Source: Trachythela sp. YZ-2020 (taxonomy: Eukaryota; Cnidaria; Anthozoa; Malacalcyonacea; Clavulariidae). From it: 64,000 bases of DNA. The position numbers were made by a program, and so were the translations under genes. Positions 36,196-47,950 of the stretch are shown here, in pieces. Position 1 is the first letter of the stretch, and each line of letters starts with the position of its first letter. The DNA is taken from the NCBI GenBank assembly GCA_016169945.1, contig JADLSH010000178.1, forward strand, positions 62,001 to 126,000, read 5' to 3'. The notes under the pieces are model-generated. The model made no database searches and was not told the DNA's origin. It worked only from the letters and a program-made list of their open reading frames with translations.

Positions 36196-36486
36196 AGATG
36201 GGGCACAGGCGATATATTAACTGTGTCGATCACAGACCGACATATGACATATCTTGTAAGAAAGCATGTTTGAGCCGGTTGAGGCACAAAATATTATTGA
36301 TCTGCCCATTGTGGCAGGGCCAGTGCCCAGTTGTGGACAAAGTAACATTCATCTGCCTGTTGAGGCAGAAAATGAAAACCAAATTTGGTTGATAAATTAT
36401 GGTATATTTACTTGTTATGGTTGTGACAAACTTACAAAAAATATGGATATATTACATCATCTTATAAGGGCCTAATGAGATGGAAT

Positions 36487-37989
36487 TATCATCGTACATG
36501 AATTAACCTCCACGGGTAGATATTTAATATTATTTGTCATCGTACATGAATTATAAACACTAACTATGGTTGGTAAGTTATCTATAGACCTATATTCTAC
36601 ACCAGGATCTAGGACTAGTAAGCCATTACTCAGAGCTTTTAAATACATTTTGTCTCCTTGTATTAAGACATTATTAAATGTTGTTTTAGACCACGCGGAC
36701 AATGGAATATTTCGTGCTGAAAGAAGCACCGATAAACTCATAAAAGCATATTGCTTTCCTCTAGAATGAACACTAAGCAGTTCATCGCCTTGATGAATTC
36801 GGCAGAAAGAAATAAAGCCATACTTACCTGTGTTTCTTCGGGAAATGTTTGTATATTTTGCAGCGCGCAATACAATATTTTCTCGCCCTCTCCCCCCATT
36901 TTAAAAATTCTCCTTGAGCTCGACTTTCTGCCCGGAAATTGCGGACAGACAACCCTCTAAACCCAAATAATATCGAGATTTGACATGCAAACATATATAT
37001 ATCGCGCGAAAGACTGGGTCGAGTGAACTCTGGCTTCAAGAATAGGGAGCTGCCTACGGCAGCAATAAATAAATAGGCCAAATTAGGCAAATAATTAACT
37101 CACCTCATGCATGCATGGCCATAATACGACTATAAATATAATTGATAGTTACCTTTCGTGAGTCGAATTCACTCTTGACTTTGTTGAATCTGAATTCTTC
37201 CGTAGACGTAGTATTACCGTACGTACACAGGAACTTGAAAATGACTTCAAATGAATACTCTAGAGTCCTAAATAGCATATCTCGTGAGAAATATAGCCAA
37301 ATAACGGTACGAAATCTAACCTGAAGCGTAGCATCTCCCCTCAAATACAATACTGAACAAAACTCAAAAGAAAGCAGATGAGCTCGCGTTAAATGCGCTT
37401 GATTTTGTGTTTTGAACGTGTTTGATCTTCCAGCAGAAGGTGGATGGTGCAAAGGTAAAGACTTTGTTCATGTTTTTGTCTGCGAAAACTCGTCCAGCAA
37501 TTTCGTAGATGCCGGCATTATTGAAGTACCCATCCAATATGATCCTTCGTCTCGAGTAGAAAATCGAGTGATTTCACTCTATGATCTACACGAACAAGAA
37601 GGTATCCAGATTCAGTAGGTGATCTATCTATGTTAAATATTTTTAATGTATTATATGCGCATATAGTCATAGATACGAAGTGAAAATGCAGAGAATGACG
37701 TGTTTCGATCCCACTGAAAATGGATTTGTGTTATCCACCCCAAACTCAACCAATGACAATAGTGTAGGCCTATACTCTAGTCTCTATTCCCGAATTTTAA
37801 CTGTATGGGAAGCTTTATGTGTCAATTTCATTCACATTTATTTAACCTTATGGCCGTGTTACTTACTCATTGTAGTATGGCACATTAGCCTGTCTAACTA
37901 AAGTTGCCTATAAAGCTAAATATAGCCCAGCGACTTAATGCTCTGAGTTCGTCTTTTTAATGACAACATGCTTGCATTGACACCTACAT
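36487..37989. other. no gene recognised; includes repeat partner of 12895
   Basis: 36895-37075 matches 12895-13075. Frames at 36472-36870 (-, 132 codons), 37105-37452 (-, 115 codons) and 37412-37618 (+, 68 codons) show no known domain. The last is fairly protein-like (DFVHVFVCENSSSNFVDAG) and could be an isolated exon, but I cannot support that. Confidence 0.35.
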
Positions 37990-38026
37990 GCATACATACA
38001 AACTTTATTTCATGACGCTAGCCTCA
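37990..38026 (-). mobile_element. LINE 3' end scrap, tail (TATG)n
   Basis: Minus strand: gttgaggctagcgtcatgaa followed by ataaagtttgtatgtatgca. Same 3' core as 16262-16345 and the LINE at 60.5 kb. Confidence 0.5.
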
Positions 38027-40075
38027 ACAACATTTTCAGTTGATTTCCATCCTGCTGATTAACACTTTGTCTTTGGCTTGCTTAAATTACACAAAAATTA
38101 TTGCGAGAAAAACACAGAAAAACCGCAAGAATCAAGCTACAAGTATTCTTTTAATGAAAATAATTTCCATGTAGATGAAATTGTCAAAATTTTTCGCTTT
38201 TAACATCCGGCATTCCAAGTATTTTATGTTTTCTGCAATCCTTTTTCGTTACCATCAATTCAGAAACACTGGACACGATTCCGCGTAAGACCCTAAGACG
38301 AGTATTTTTGCAAATACTGTATTCTGATTGGCGTTATAGTGATATTTTTAAGCGAAACGTCGTTTGTTTGTAGCTGTAAAGAAGTGTGGCATAAAAAAGG
38401 AAGACCTCGAAGGTGCCTCACGATTCCCAGAGGTCTTCAAGAGGATGACGAAGTTTATGGAAAGCGTGACAAGAAAGGGCAGGCGTCCAAAAGAAAGGGA
38501 CAAAAGTATTACCCAGGTATTGCCAGTGTGGGATATGAACATGTATGTGAGATCGAACGAAATTGAGAAACTGTGACTTGATTTTCAAATTTGAGTATGG
38601 CTGCTTTGCCTAATAACGACTGCAGCAAGCAAGCAAACAAGCAAGCGAGGATATGCTAAGCATCTTTACATGCAGCTGGGAGCTAAGCTGAATTTCGAAG
38701 GACGCATCTCAACCTGATCGAGTCAAAGGCTTTTTATAAGGGCGCTTCTGGCAGCCGCCTTATGACTCATATCTGATCATCGAGAACAGCTACGGTCGAA
38801 GGGTCAGTTAGGGGATATATTCCAACGCACCTTGTAAACATTCCCTGACGGAGGAAAACGAAGTACCCGGAGAAAAACCACAACGTTCGGCAAAGCGTTG
38901 ACTGACGCTTTTCACAAATAGAAAAACGCCTGTGGAGGAGGTAGCGAGAACCTTACATGTTGAGGGGCGCCTAAACGGTCTGCTTGTCCCAAACGGTCAG
39001 CTCGTCCCACCTATCAGACCATGTTGCGAAAGATAATCCTCGTATTCTGGCACACGTGTTAATTTTTAGACAGTGTTGCAAACATGGCGAATTTAGCCGC
39101 TCTTTTTACGATACACAAGCTGATTCAATTTTTTTAACGAATTGCTTGCACGCAAGTATTACTAGCCACTTGTTCGGAATTAGACGGAGGCGATTTTAAA
39201 AAGTGCCGAAACGAAATCACCAGAATAATTGACAATTTACTTGATTTGTGACACAAAATAGTTTTTAGTGTTTAATATCATATGACAACATTTACAACTA
39301 AATATCCCGGCTGGAAACACAAAATAATAACACTTCGCGTAGCGATATATTTCATGGCGAGACATTATTTAAGACTTAAAAGTCTCAGACCGCAAAATTT
39401 ACTTTGTATATACTAATCGATATAGTATACCCAGAATTGTGTACGCAGTACTAAAAATTCCTCAAAATTCTATACTTTATTAATTATGACTTATATAATG
39501 TCTTTACTTATTTATGAGGACTTATTCTTTACTTATGACTTCTTCTTTACTTATGACTTGTATAAGCCAATTTCCAAAAAAACATCTGTCTACAAAAAAT
39601 TGTGAGTGCGCCTATACTGTAGTGGTTTGTTTACTCTTTGTTTAAAATAGAAAAACGTGGTCAAAAGAACGAGGACATCGCGTGGCAATTCGAGAGTGTG
39701 ATTCACGCGTGGAGTTGGGACGAGCTGACATTTTACGAAAGGGAGAATTGCCCTGTCTCTGAAAACGAAGCACCTTATCTCAGAGTTGAAAGGCGCTACC
39801 AGAAGTGAAAACTCCCCAGTGTAGAAAACCCTTGAAATTTAATTCAAGATACGAATTTCACGACACAGGATACAAATTACGCGTTTTACTTTGAGTATCT
39901 TGGCCTGGGAAAGTCTTGGAAAACCCTTGAAAGTTTGAGTTTTATAGATTTTTATAGGTTGCATTGTGCGAAAAGCCAGCAAGTAATTGCCGAAAACATT
40001 TTTCGACAAGATGGGGCAACGTACTTAATCAAACACCTGAGTCTATGATATCTCAAATATTTTTCGTGGATTATT
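38027..40075. other. no gene recognised
   Basis: Short frames at 38339-38576 on both strands without domains. 38820-38900 contains ggaggaaaacgaagtacccg and gagaaaaacc, a text common in dispersed repeats of marine invertebrates, but I cannot delimit an element. Remainder is plain. Confidence 0.35.
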
Positions 40076-40131
40076 AATTAGGCTGCCCCTTAAAAAAAGG
40101 CCTGATCGGCCCATCATATACTACTAGCAAG
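40076..40131. mobile_element. solo terminus related to the 41-44 kb foldback
   Basis: attaggctgccccttaaaaa, aaggcctgatcggccc and atatactactag parallel the right end of the foldback element (attagtgtggcccc, taaaaataagggctgatcgg, cctgtatattactac). One end only. Confidence 0.6.
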
Positions 40132-41911
40132 CAATGACTTGAAATCGTATGTTGTTGAACCTTATCTTCGGTTCAGTGCATGCTATGTAGATTAAAGTAC
40201 TACCGTTCGATTCAGCGTTTTACCATTTCTTTAGCGAAGTAAATTGTGTTTGTTTACAACGCTATGGGTCCGATTTAGCACCTTTTAAACCCTCTGAATA
40301 TTGTTTTGTTTACAAATTAAAAAAATATAAACTAATTAAATAATCATTTCGCTATCCTACCTTTGGTCGTAAATAGCACCATTCGACAGGTCTTGGAAAG
40401 ATCTTTTAAAAGCTGCCAATTTGTTTATATTACGAAATAATTTAGCCCTTTTATGGCAATTCTCGTGAAAATGCCTTCTTGTTGCAGCGTCGGCGCACGC
40501 TCAGACAACTTCGGAAGCTAAAATGTCAGGGATCTTTGCATCCTATCGTCTTGAAAGTACTGGCAGTCAATTCCTCGTGATTTCATTGCATAGATGGCGG
40601 ATTTTCATTGTTTTTTTGCAAGCGACACTAACCTTATATTGTATTTCGTAATTTATATCGCGTGCGGAAATTGAATTTCAACGATTTCCGTCATATGTAT
40701 GCGAATTTCAAAAAATTGAACTTCTTCTTCAAAGGCAATGAAACTTCCAACAATATTCCCTTTTTCATGAGCTACAACTTTTCTATAACAGTTGCTGGGA
40801 AATTCTAAATCCTGTTCTGGCAATCCAGGTTTATATCAATAATAATTGTAAAAGTTTTAGATAATTTATGAACATGAATGCAAATTAACTTGGATGTGTA
40901 ATATGAACCGGAATCGTTTTAAGAGGCAAGAGATCAGAGGAGTGAAAGCAGAATGGAGCTGCCATTCGAGCTAGCGGACGAGAAGTTGGGGACTGCTACT
41001 TACCAGCATTTTTTCGCATCCAAGCAACTTTGGTCACACTAGTAGTAATATACAGGCCGATCAACCCTTATTTTTAGGGGGCCGCAGGGGGCCACACTAA
41101 TTAGTATGCAAGGGGGCAGCAAACATTAGCATATAGGGGGACGCAGGTGGCCGCAAACGCAATTCTACAAAGTTTTCAAGCATTTATTTAGTAAAGCCTA
41201 TACAAGTGAGATTTACAAACATTGTCGTTTTGGCGTTAGAAACATAAATATTTTGATGCATTTGTTGCTAATGTAAACTAAAGGTACAATAGTTTAACTC
41301 ATTAAGGGATTAAGTCAAAAGGCTTGTTTGGGCGAAACAATCATTAAGCTGAACCAGCACAATAGCTAAGCGTCCGTATAAAGTTCCCAAGTCCAAACAC
41401 AGTCCGTTTCGACAACGAGTAAATATATTCTCGTATCTAATATCACCTTATACGAAACGGCTTAGACAACTAATATAGCGACACTTAACCTAGTAAAATA
41501 TTATTACCTAATGCGAAGTAATAACAAGCAGAAATATAGCTTTCTAAAACGAGAAGATCGTAAAGTTTAATCGGCATAGCTAAGGTCTTATGGAGAAATA
41601 CAAATACATGTTTGCGAAGCGAATATATAAACGTAACTCTAAGTCAAAGCTTTCATTTTATTACCAATAATACATTACACTATGTAAAATCCGCGAGACA
41701 TATATACGAGACATTTAAAAGAGAAAGCTAACATAATTCTATGCGTTGCCATGTCTTGTTAGGTGAAAGCAATTAAATCTAGTTTTGCATAGTACATTTT
41801 GTACTTTCAATCATTATACCGGTGATTAACACAGCCAAACAGTCATCTCCCCAAGCATGCGTGAGTGAACACGAACCAGATAACTTTAAGCAAACAGGTT
41901 TTACTTTTGTA

Positions 41912-42205
41912 AGATACTGTATAATATCCTAAGATACTGTATGATATCTTAAGATACTGCATGATATTCTAAGATACTGTATGATATCCTAAAATGATAT
42001 CTTAAGATACGCTATGATATCCTAAGATACTGTATGATATCCTAAAATGATATCCTAAGATACTGTGTGATATCCTAAAACGATATCTTAAGATACTGTA
42101 TGATATCCTAAGATACTGTATGATATCCTAAAATGATATTCTAAGATACTGCATGATATCCTAAGATACTGTATGATATCCTTTATTTAATGATATCCTA
42201 AGATA
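41912..42205. repeat. left satellite array, 20-bp and 13-bp units
   Basis: Tandem (TAAGATACTGTATGATATCC) units mixed with a shorter (TAAAATGATATCC) unit. Each unit contains the palindrome GATATC. About 295 bp. Confidence 0.9.
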
Positions 42206-42329
42206 CTCAATGTAAAAATACATATTTAAGTATGTGTAAAAATAGATATTTTCAAAACAACATATCTGTTGTCTTTGCATGGGCGGGGAGCACCCCAGCA
42301 ATCTAGCGTATCGGGACTCCCGAGACACA

Positions 42330-42375
42330 AAAAGTCCCGCAGGGACATATTTCAATATGTCCCGGCGGGACTTTT
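42330..42375. repeat. central hairpin of the foldback element
   Basis: aaaagtcccgcagggacata and the inverse atgtcccggcgggactttt pair with one mismatch around a short loop. A second mini-palindrome (cgggactcccg) sits at 42312-42322. Confidence 0.85.
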
Positions 42376-42437
42376 ATCGTAGAGTAGGGTAATGAGGTAG
42401 GGTAATGAGGGGTAGGACTCTTTTTACATAGAGTAGG

Positions 42438-43660
42438 CTATCTTAGGATATCTTCTTAGGATATCATACAGTATCTTAGGATATCATGCAGTATCTGAGG
42501 ATATCATTTTAGGATATCATACAGTATCTTAGGATATCATACAGTATCTTAAGATATCGTTTTAGAATATCATACAGTATCTTAGGATATCATTTTAGAA
42601 TATCATACAGTATCTTAGGATATCATACAGTATCTTAAGATATCATTTTAGGATATCATACAGTATCTTAGGATATGATACAGTATCTTAAGATATCGTT
42701 TTAGGATATCATACAGTATCTTAGGATATCATTTTAGGATATCATTTTAGGATATCATACAGTATCTTAGGATATCATAGAGTATCATAGGATATCATTT
42801 TAGGATATCATACAGTATATCTTAGGATATCATGCAGTATCTTAGGATATCATTTTAGGATATCATACAGTATCTTAGGATATCATACAGTATCTTAAGA
42901 TATCGTTTTAGGATATCATACAGTATCTTAGGATATCATTTTAGGATATCATACAGTATCTTAGGATATCATAGAGTATCATAGGATATCATTTTAGGAT
43001 ATCATACAGTATATCTTAGGATATCATGCAGTATCTTAGGATATCATTTTAGGATATCATACAGTATCTTAGGATATCATACAGTATCTTAAGATATCGT
43101 TTTAGGATATCATACAGTATCTTAGGATATCATTTTAGGATATCATTTTAGGATATCATTTTAGGATATCATACAGTATCTTAGGATATCATAGAGTATC
43201 ATAGGATATCATTTTAGGATATCATACAGTATATCTTAGGATATCATGCAGTATCTTAGGATATAATTTTAGGATATCATACAGTATCTTAGGATATCAT
43301 ACAGTATCTTAAGATATCGTTTTAGGATATCATACAGTATCTTAGGATATCATTTTAGGATATCATTTTAGGATATCATACAGTATCTTAGGATATCATA
43401 GAGTATCATAGGATATCATTTTAGGATATCATACAGTATATCTTAGGATATCATGCAGTATCTTAGGATATCATTTTAGGATATCATACAGTATCTTAGG
43501 ATATCATACAGTATCTTAAGATATCGTTTTAGGATATCATACAGTATCTTAGGATATCATTTTAGGATATCATACAGTATCTTAGGATATCATAGAGTGT
43601 CTTAAGATATCATTTTAGGATATCATACAGTATCTTAGGATATTATACAGTATCTTACAA
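42438..43660. repeat. right satellite array with higher-order period
   Basis: Inverse orientation of the left array: (GGATATCATACAGTATCTTA) and (GGATATCATTTTA) units, about 1.2 kb, four times the left array. The diagnostic variant agtatcatag occurs at 42781, 42975, 43195 and 43402, and a related variant at 43596. The spacings are 194, 220, 207 and 194 bp, so a higher-order repeat has been duplicated with losses and gains of single 13-bp units. Confidence 0.9.
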
Positions 43661-44593
43661 AAGTAAAACCTGTTTGCTTAAAGTTATCTGGTTCGTGTTC
43701 GTCTGGGGAGATGACTGTTTGGCTGTGTTAATCACCGGTTTAATGATTGAAACTACAAAATGTACTATGCAAAACTAGATTTAATTGCTTTCACCTAACA
43801 AGACATGGCAACGCATAGAATTATGTTAGCTTTCTCTTTTAAATTTCTCGTATATATGTCTCGCGGATTTTACATAGTGTAATGTTAAATGTATTATTGG
43901 TAATAAAATGAAAGCTTTGACTTAGAGTTACGTTTATATATTCGCTTCGCAAACATGTATTTGTATTTCTCTATAAGACCTTAGCTACGCCGATTAAACT
44001 TTACGATCTTCTCGTTTTAGAAAGCTATATTTCTGCTTGTTATTACTTCGCATAATGTAATAATATTTTACTAGGTTAAGTGTCGCTATATTAGTTGTCT
44101 AAGCTGTTTGGTATAAGGTGATATTAGATACGAGAATATATTTACTCGTTGTCGAAACGGACTGTGTTTGGAACACGACGCTTGGGAACTTTATACGGAC
44201 GCTTAGCTATTGTGCTGGTTCAGGTTAATGATTGTTTCGCCCAAACAAGCCTTTTGACTTAATCCCTTAATGAGTTAAGCTATTGTACCTTTAGTTTACA
44301 TTAGCAACAAATGCATCAAAATATTTATGTTTCTAACGCCAAAACGACAATGTTTGTAAATCTCACTTGTATAGGCTTTACTAAATAAACGCTTGAAAAC
44401 TTTGTAGAATTGCATATCGTTAATGTTTATACAATACATCATTAATGTTTATGTTAATGATGAGTTGCGTTCACGGCCTCCTGCGACCCCCTATATGCTA
44501 ATGTTTGCGACCCTCTTGCATAATAATTAGTGTGGCCCCCTGCGGCCCCCTAAAAATAAGGGCTGATCGGCCTGTATATTACTACTCACACTG

Positions 44594-45639
44594 CTTCTTT
44601 TGGTGATTTTTATTTGATTCTAGCTCCTCTCCAGAAGACAGGGTCTTAGCCAGGATAAGGAATTTGGGCGTCCAAATTTGGTATATTTGACTTACAACTT
44701 AATTTTTGCGCGAGGATGGTACAGTATAAAGACATACTCTCTGGCAGCATATTATTACTCTATATTTTTGATGGCTTATTAATAAGAGGACGAAGTCACA
44801 GATAAGATTCAGTTACAAACTTGCATGATCTATTCACATTCCAATGTTGGCCAAACAAGCTATTTGACTGGAATTGCCTCGAATTTGACTGTCAATGATT
44901 AGTGTAGACAAAGAGAGTTCCTAGAAAATGATAGGAATCAATGACAAGACATTAGACTGCAGACTGTAGAAGACCTATTGTACATGATCGCTACAGGTCT
45001 GCACTATTTTGCGAAGTAGAGTTTTTTATAAAGGTGTCAATATGATAATCAGCCGTCCAAAAGCCGCCATTTTCAAGTGACCGTCCAAATTCTAAGATCA
45101 TCGTCCATACGACGGCTGGTAGGCAGGCTGGCTATGACCATGCCAGATGAACTTCTCGTCCTCGAAAGTCTTCAATTTCTGAACCATATAACAATTATAT
45201 AATTGTGTAAAAAAAAGTTATATACAATAATTTTTATCACAATTAACTACCATATGTTCTATGTCCTGTATGTTCAATCCCAACACCTATGTAATTAATT
45301 AGTTATACTTAATTTCACCATGGATCCACACATTTATACTTTTGTAAAAATATCATTAGTAAAACAAATTGTTGTATAATTTTCTCCTTGTGTACAGACA
45401 CCTACACATTTACCAATTATGGCGACTTTTACAAGAAATAATTTTACTTCTATCCCTGACATCATCAACCTAAGACTTTTAACTTCTTGATATAAACCAA
45501 AACACACTTATTCAATATATAAATCCACATTTTTAACTTCGCACACAAAATACATAACCGAGTCAAATAATTGCCAATCTACAAACACTATACATGAAGT
45601 ACATCTTAGGGTTATCTGACTAGTTTAACATTTAGTTAA
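44594..45639. other. no gene recognised; possible decayed TIR element
   Basis: gggtcttagccagga (44641) and tggctatgacc (about 45129) are weak inverses, and gcgtccaaattt / ccgtccaaattc occur near each, so a MITE of about 0.5 kb is possible. A small hairpin ggttatctga...tcagataacc lies at 45609-45649. Confidence 0.3.
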
Positions 45640-45743
45640 TTCAGATAACCTGTGTCATTTCGGTTTATCAATTCAATTATTATTATATATTATCTTGTAT
45701 TTTCTATTTGATGACGCCAAATAAAGTATTGTTATTGTTGTTA
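45640..45743 (+). mobile_element. LINE-type 3' tail used as Harbinger target
   Basis: gatgacgccaaataaagtat followed by tgttattgttgtta is a typical LINE 3' end (aataaagt plus a short TTG repeat). The final TTA is the target duplicated by the Harbinger element that starts at 45744. Confidence 0.5.
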
Positions 45744-45965
45744 AGGCCCGTTTACACTAGCAATTTTTGCTGCGATTTTAGATGCGATTTTTTCTGATGG
45801 CGTGATGGCAACATGAACTCGCTAATGTAAACAGCCTGCGATTTAGGTGCGATTTCAGTGCAAATCTAGTGCGACAAAGTGCAAACATTTCGATCATGAT
45901 CGAAATTTATCGCACCTCGCTGCGATTTTACAAAAAATGTAAACAAATTACGACTGTATCACCCC
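45744..45965 (+). repeat. left Harbinger TIR with TGCGATTT boxes
   Basis: TGCGATTT or its close variants occur at about 45771, 45783, 45837, 45850 and 45930. The first four recur at matching places in the right TIR (50725-50866, inverse). Regular boxes near the ends are plausible binding sites for the transposase or MADF partner; this is inference. Confidence 0.75.
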
Positions 45966-45992
45966 TTCAAAGTAAGTTTTGTCTGGGGAAAA

Positions 45993-47950
45993 ATGGCGGA
46001 AAAATAAAAAAAGCAGAAGATATCATCAAAACAATGGGAAATTGAGGAGGAAGAAATGCTAATTGAGTTGTGGCAGAGTTATGACTGCCATTTCAAAACA
46101 AATAGTGCTGACTTCAAGCGTGTTGACAAAAGGCAGGCAGCTCGAGAAGAAATAAGACAAACATTGGAAACGGAGCTTGAAATCTCATTCACTGGTAAAA
46201 TAAATAATATTTTAAAATATAAGCATATAAAACAAGGAATAATAAGACAAAATACCTTTCATCATGTAGAAAATAATAGCAATACATTTTTAAAGTTTTG
46301 ATTGAGCATAAATTTGATCTATTAAACCTTCATGCAGTCTTGCCAATTGCTGTTGCCTTTGTCACTTTGACCATGGCATATAAGATCGAAAATCATTAAT
46401 CCAGGATTAAATTATTTTTCCTTGCCAAATTTGTCTCTGCAACTAAGGATTAAAACTTCCAACAGTCAAACTGAGAAGAAACATTCCAAAAAGTCGTCCT
46501 CCTGAGTCATGACAGTACACAATTTATAGCCATACCAAACCAATTCATAACTACATTAAACAAATAAACATGGAATATTTTCCAATGAATTAAGTAAGTA
46601 CCAACTTCTGTGCCTTCTTTTCCATTATTCGTTAAAGATGAAAGTATTAAAGCCAAGCTAAGAAATTTGCGGACCCAATATGGCAAAGAACTGGGTAAAG
46701 TACGGGCATCAGTGCTAGTGGCGCTGGGACAAACAGTATCTATGAACCATCATGGAGATTCTACACATCGCTTCATTTTCTTCGTGATAGCATTACACCG
46801 GTTAAAACTAGACCTACATACTTGTTACTTGTCCTGCTTCTCAAACCATGGCAACAAATGAGGAGGTAACCACCCGTGACCAAGTCGTTATTGACGATGC
46901 CGATGTACATGAGGAAACCGAAGACGAAGTGTTACGTGCGTCCCGAATGAAATTGATTTGGCCGCTTTTGCTTCTTTTCACTCGCAACAAAAGAATGCGA
47001 AACCAGTTACTTTTCAACTATATATTTTCAACTGAATATTACTTTATCTTAGCAATTAGCGTCTCTATAACTTTAAATATATATCATTCTTAATGGTTCC
47101 AACTTATCTGATCTGAGCACAACTCTTTAACTCTCGACAATTCTTTAACTTTATTCTTTGACTTTGTAACTTTGGTAATTCTTTCAGTTGTAATACTTTC
47201 GTTTATGATTCAATATCTTCTTTGGTATAATATGTCTTTCTTAATAGCAGTGATGCTATTCAGGCTAACGCCTTATGAATAATGCATGAATTGCCTTGTT
47301 GTGCTCAGACTTTTATACATTTTGTTAGGGGAAGAGACTACAAAACTTTGACTTATTTCCCCTACGCAATACAGTATGATAAAGCATGTTCCAGCAACAA
47401 CAAATCGACCAACGCCAAGCTACGTCCGTTTACGTTAGTTTGCGGGACGAGGCGTTTTCCTGTTATTGTTTTTAAATCTCTAAAACTATTTGCTTACTCA
47501 TGCATGTAAGGCTAATTAAGGTCTCTGCTATATGGATATAATATATACGAAACATTACATGATTATGTTATCATGTAACACGAAGCTATAAACATCTCGA
47601 GAGTCTTCGATAGCTTGAATAAGTTGCAAAACGACCTTAACAAGTCCGCCAAATCCAAGCTCAAAGTGAGACAACAAATGGAAAACATTGTTTTAAAAAA
47701 ATCGTTGACTGTTCTTGATCGCCTAGGGAGCAAGAGAAAAAGTCCAGAGTCGGAAAATGATGCCGATGGAATCTTCGGTATGCATGTTGCCCATTCGTTG
47801 AGGCAAATTGAAGATCGCCGAAGTAAAGAGCTCGTAAAGCTAAAAATCCAACAGCTACTTTATAACGCTGAGTTTGGCTCTTTCAGTCAAGAACCCGCAC
47901 TGCCATCGAGTTCATGGGCGTCTGATACAAGTCAAAGACTAATGTATTAA
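45993..47950 (+). pseudogene. MADF/BESS-like Harbinger partner gene
   Basis: Exon 1 (45993-46194) starts ATGGCGGAA but has TAA as codon 5, then continues open: QWEIEEEEMLIELWQSYDC, FKTNSADFKRVDKRQAAREE. It ends FTG at a GT donor (46195). Exon 2 begins after ttaaag at 46638 in matching phase: ESIKAKLRNLRTQYGKELGK, then a one-base shift near 46715 leads into GTNSIYEPSWRFY, SLHFLRDSITP. Together these form a MADF DNA-binding domain. Later blocks are an acidic stretch (46848-46960) and a C-terminal segment (47615-47950; GIFGMHVAHSLRQIEDRRSK, KLKIQQLLYNAEFG) resembling a BESS-type interaction region. In Harbinger systems such a protein escorts the transposase to the nucleus and to DNA. aataaa signals lie near 48047. 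Stop plus frameshift make it a pseudogene. Confidence 0.8.

Larger units (their letters stand above)
35490..36486. repeat. inverted duplication with repeat-bearing reading frame
   Basis: 35490-35700 and 36270-36486 are inverse copies of about 215 bp. Between them, and partly within them, minus-strand translation gives an imperfect 14-15 residue repeat: IEPVPVIIAQNINLPVV, VEPIEAQNIDMPIV, AERNIDLPIG and, beyond an inserted MITE, VERVEAQNIIDLPIVAE. The plus strand of the right arm reads the same motif (PVEAQNIIDLPIVAG). So the peptide-level repeat is oriented outward in both arms. I do not recognise the protein. It may be a fragment of a gene or of an element that was duplicated in inverse orientation. 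Confidence 0.6.
41042..44585. mobile_element. 3.5-kb foldback element with satellite arms
   Basis: The ends gtagtaatatacaggccgat and atcggcctgtatattactac are exact inverses. Flanks tcacacta (41034-41041) and tcacactg (44586-44593) look like an 8-bp target duplication with one change. The non-satellite arms (41042-41911 and 43661-44585) pair almost base for base over about 870 bp, apart from an extra block at about 44411-44468 in the right arm. Next inward is a 20-bp satellite in opposite orientations (short on the left, long on the right), around a central hairpin. No protein is encoded. An 8-bp duplication fits hAT-type transposition, which is inference. Confidence 0.85.

Noticed and set aside
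37412..37618. Isolated host exon (68 codons)
   Set aside because: Protein-like in feel but no recognised domain, no clear splice sites and no neighbouring exon.
38820..38900. ggaggaaaacgaagtacccg text, possible SINE
   Set aside because: Resembles a motif I associate with dispersed repeats in marine animals, but I could not find a promoter head, a tail or a second copy in the window.
41912..43660. CRISPR-like array
   Set aside because: Units are contiguous satellite repeats without unique spacers, in a eukaryotic foldback element.
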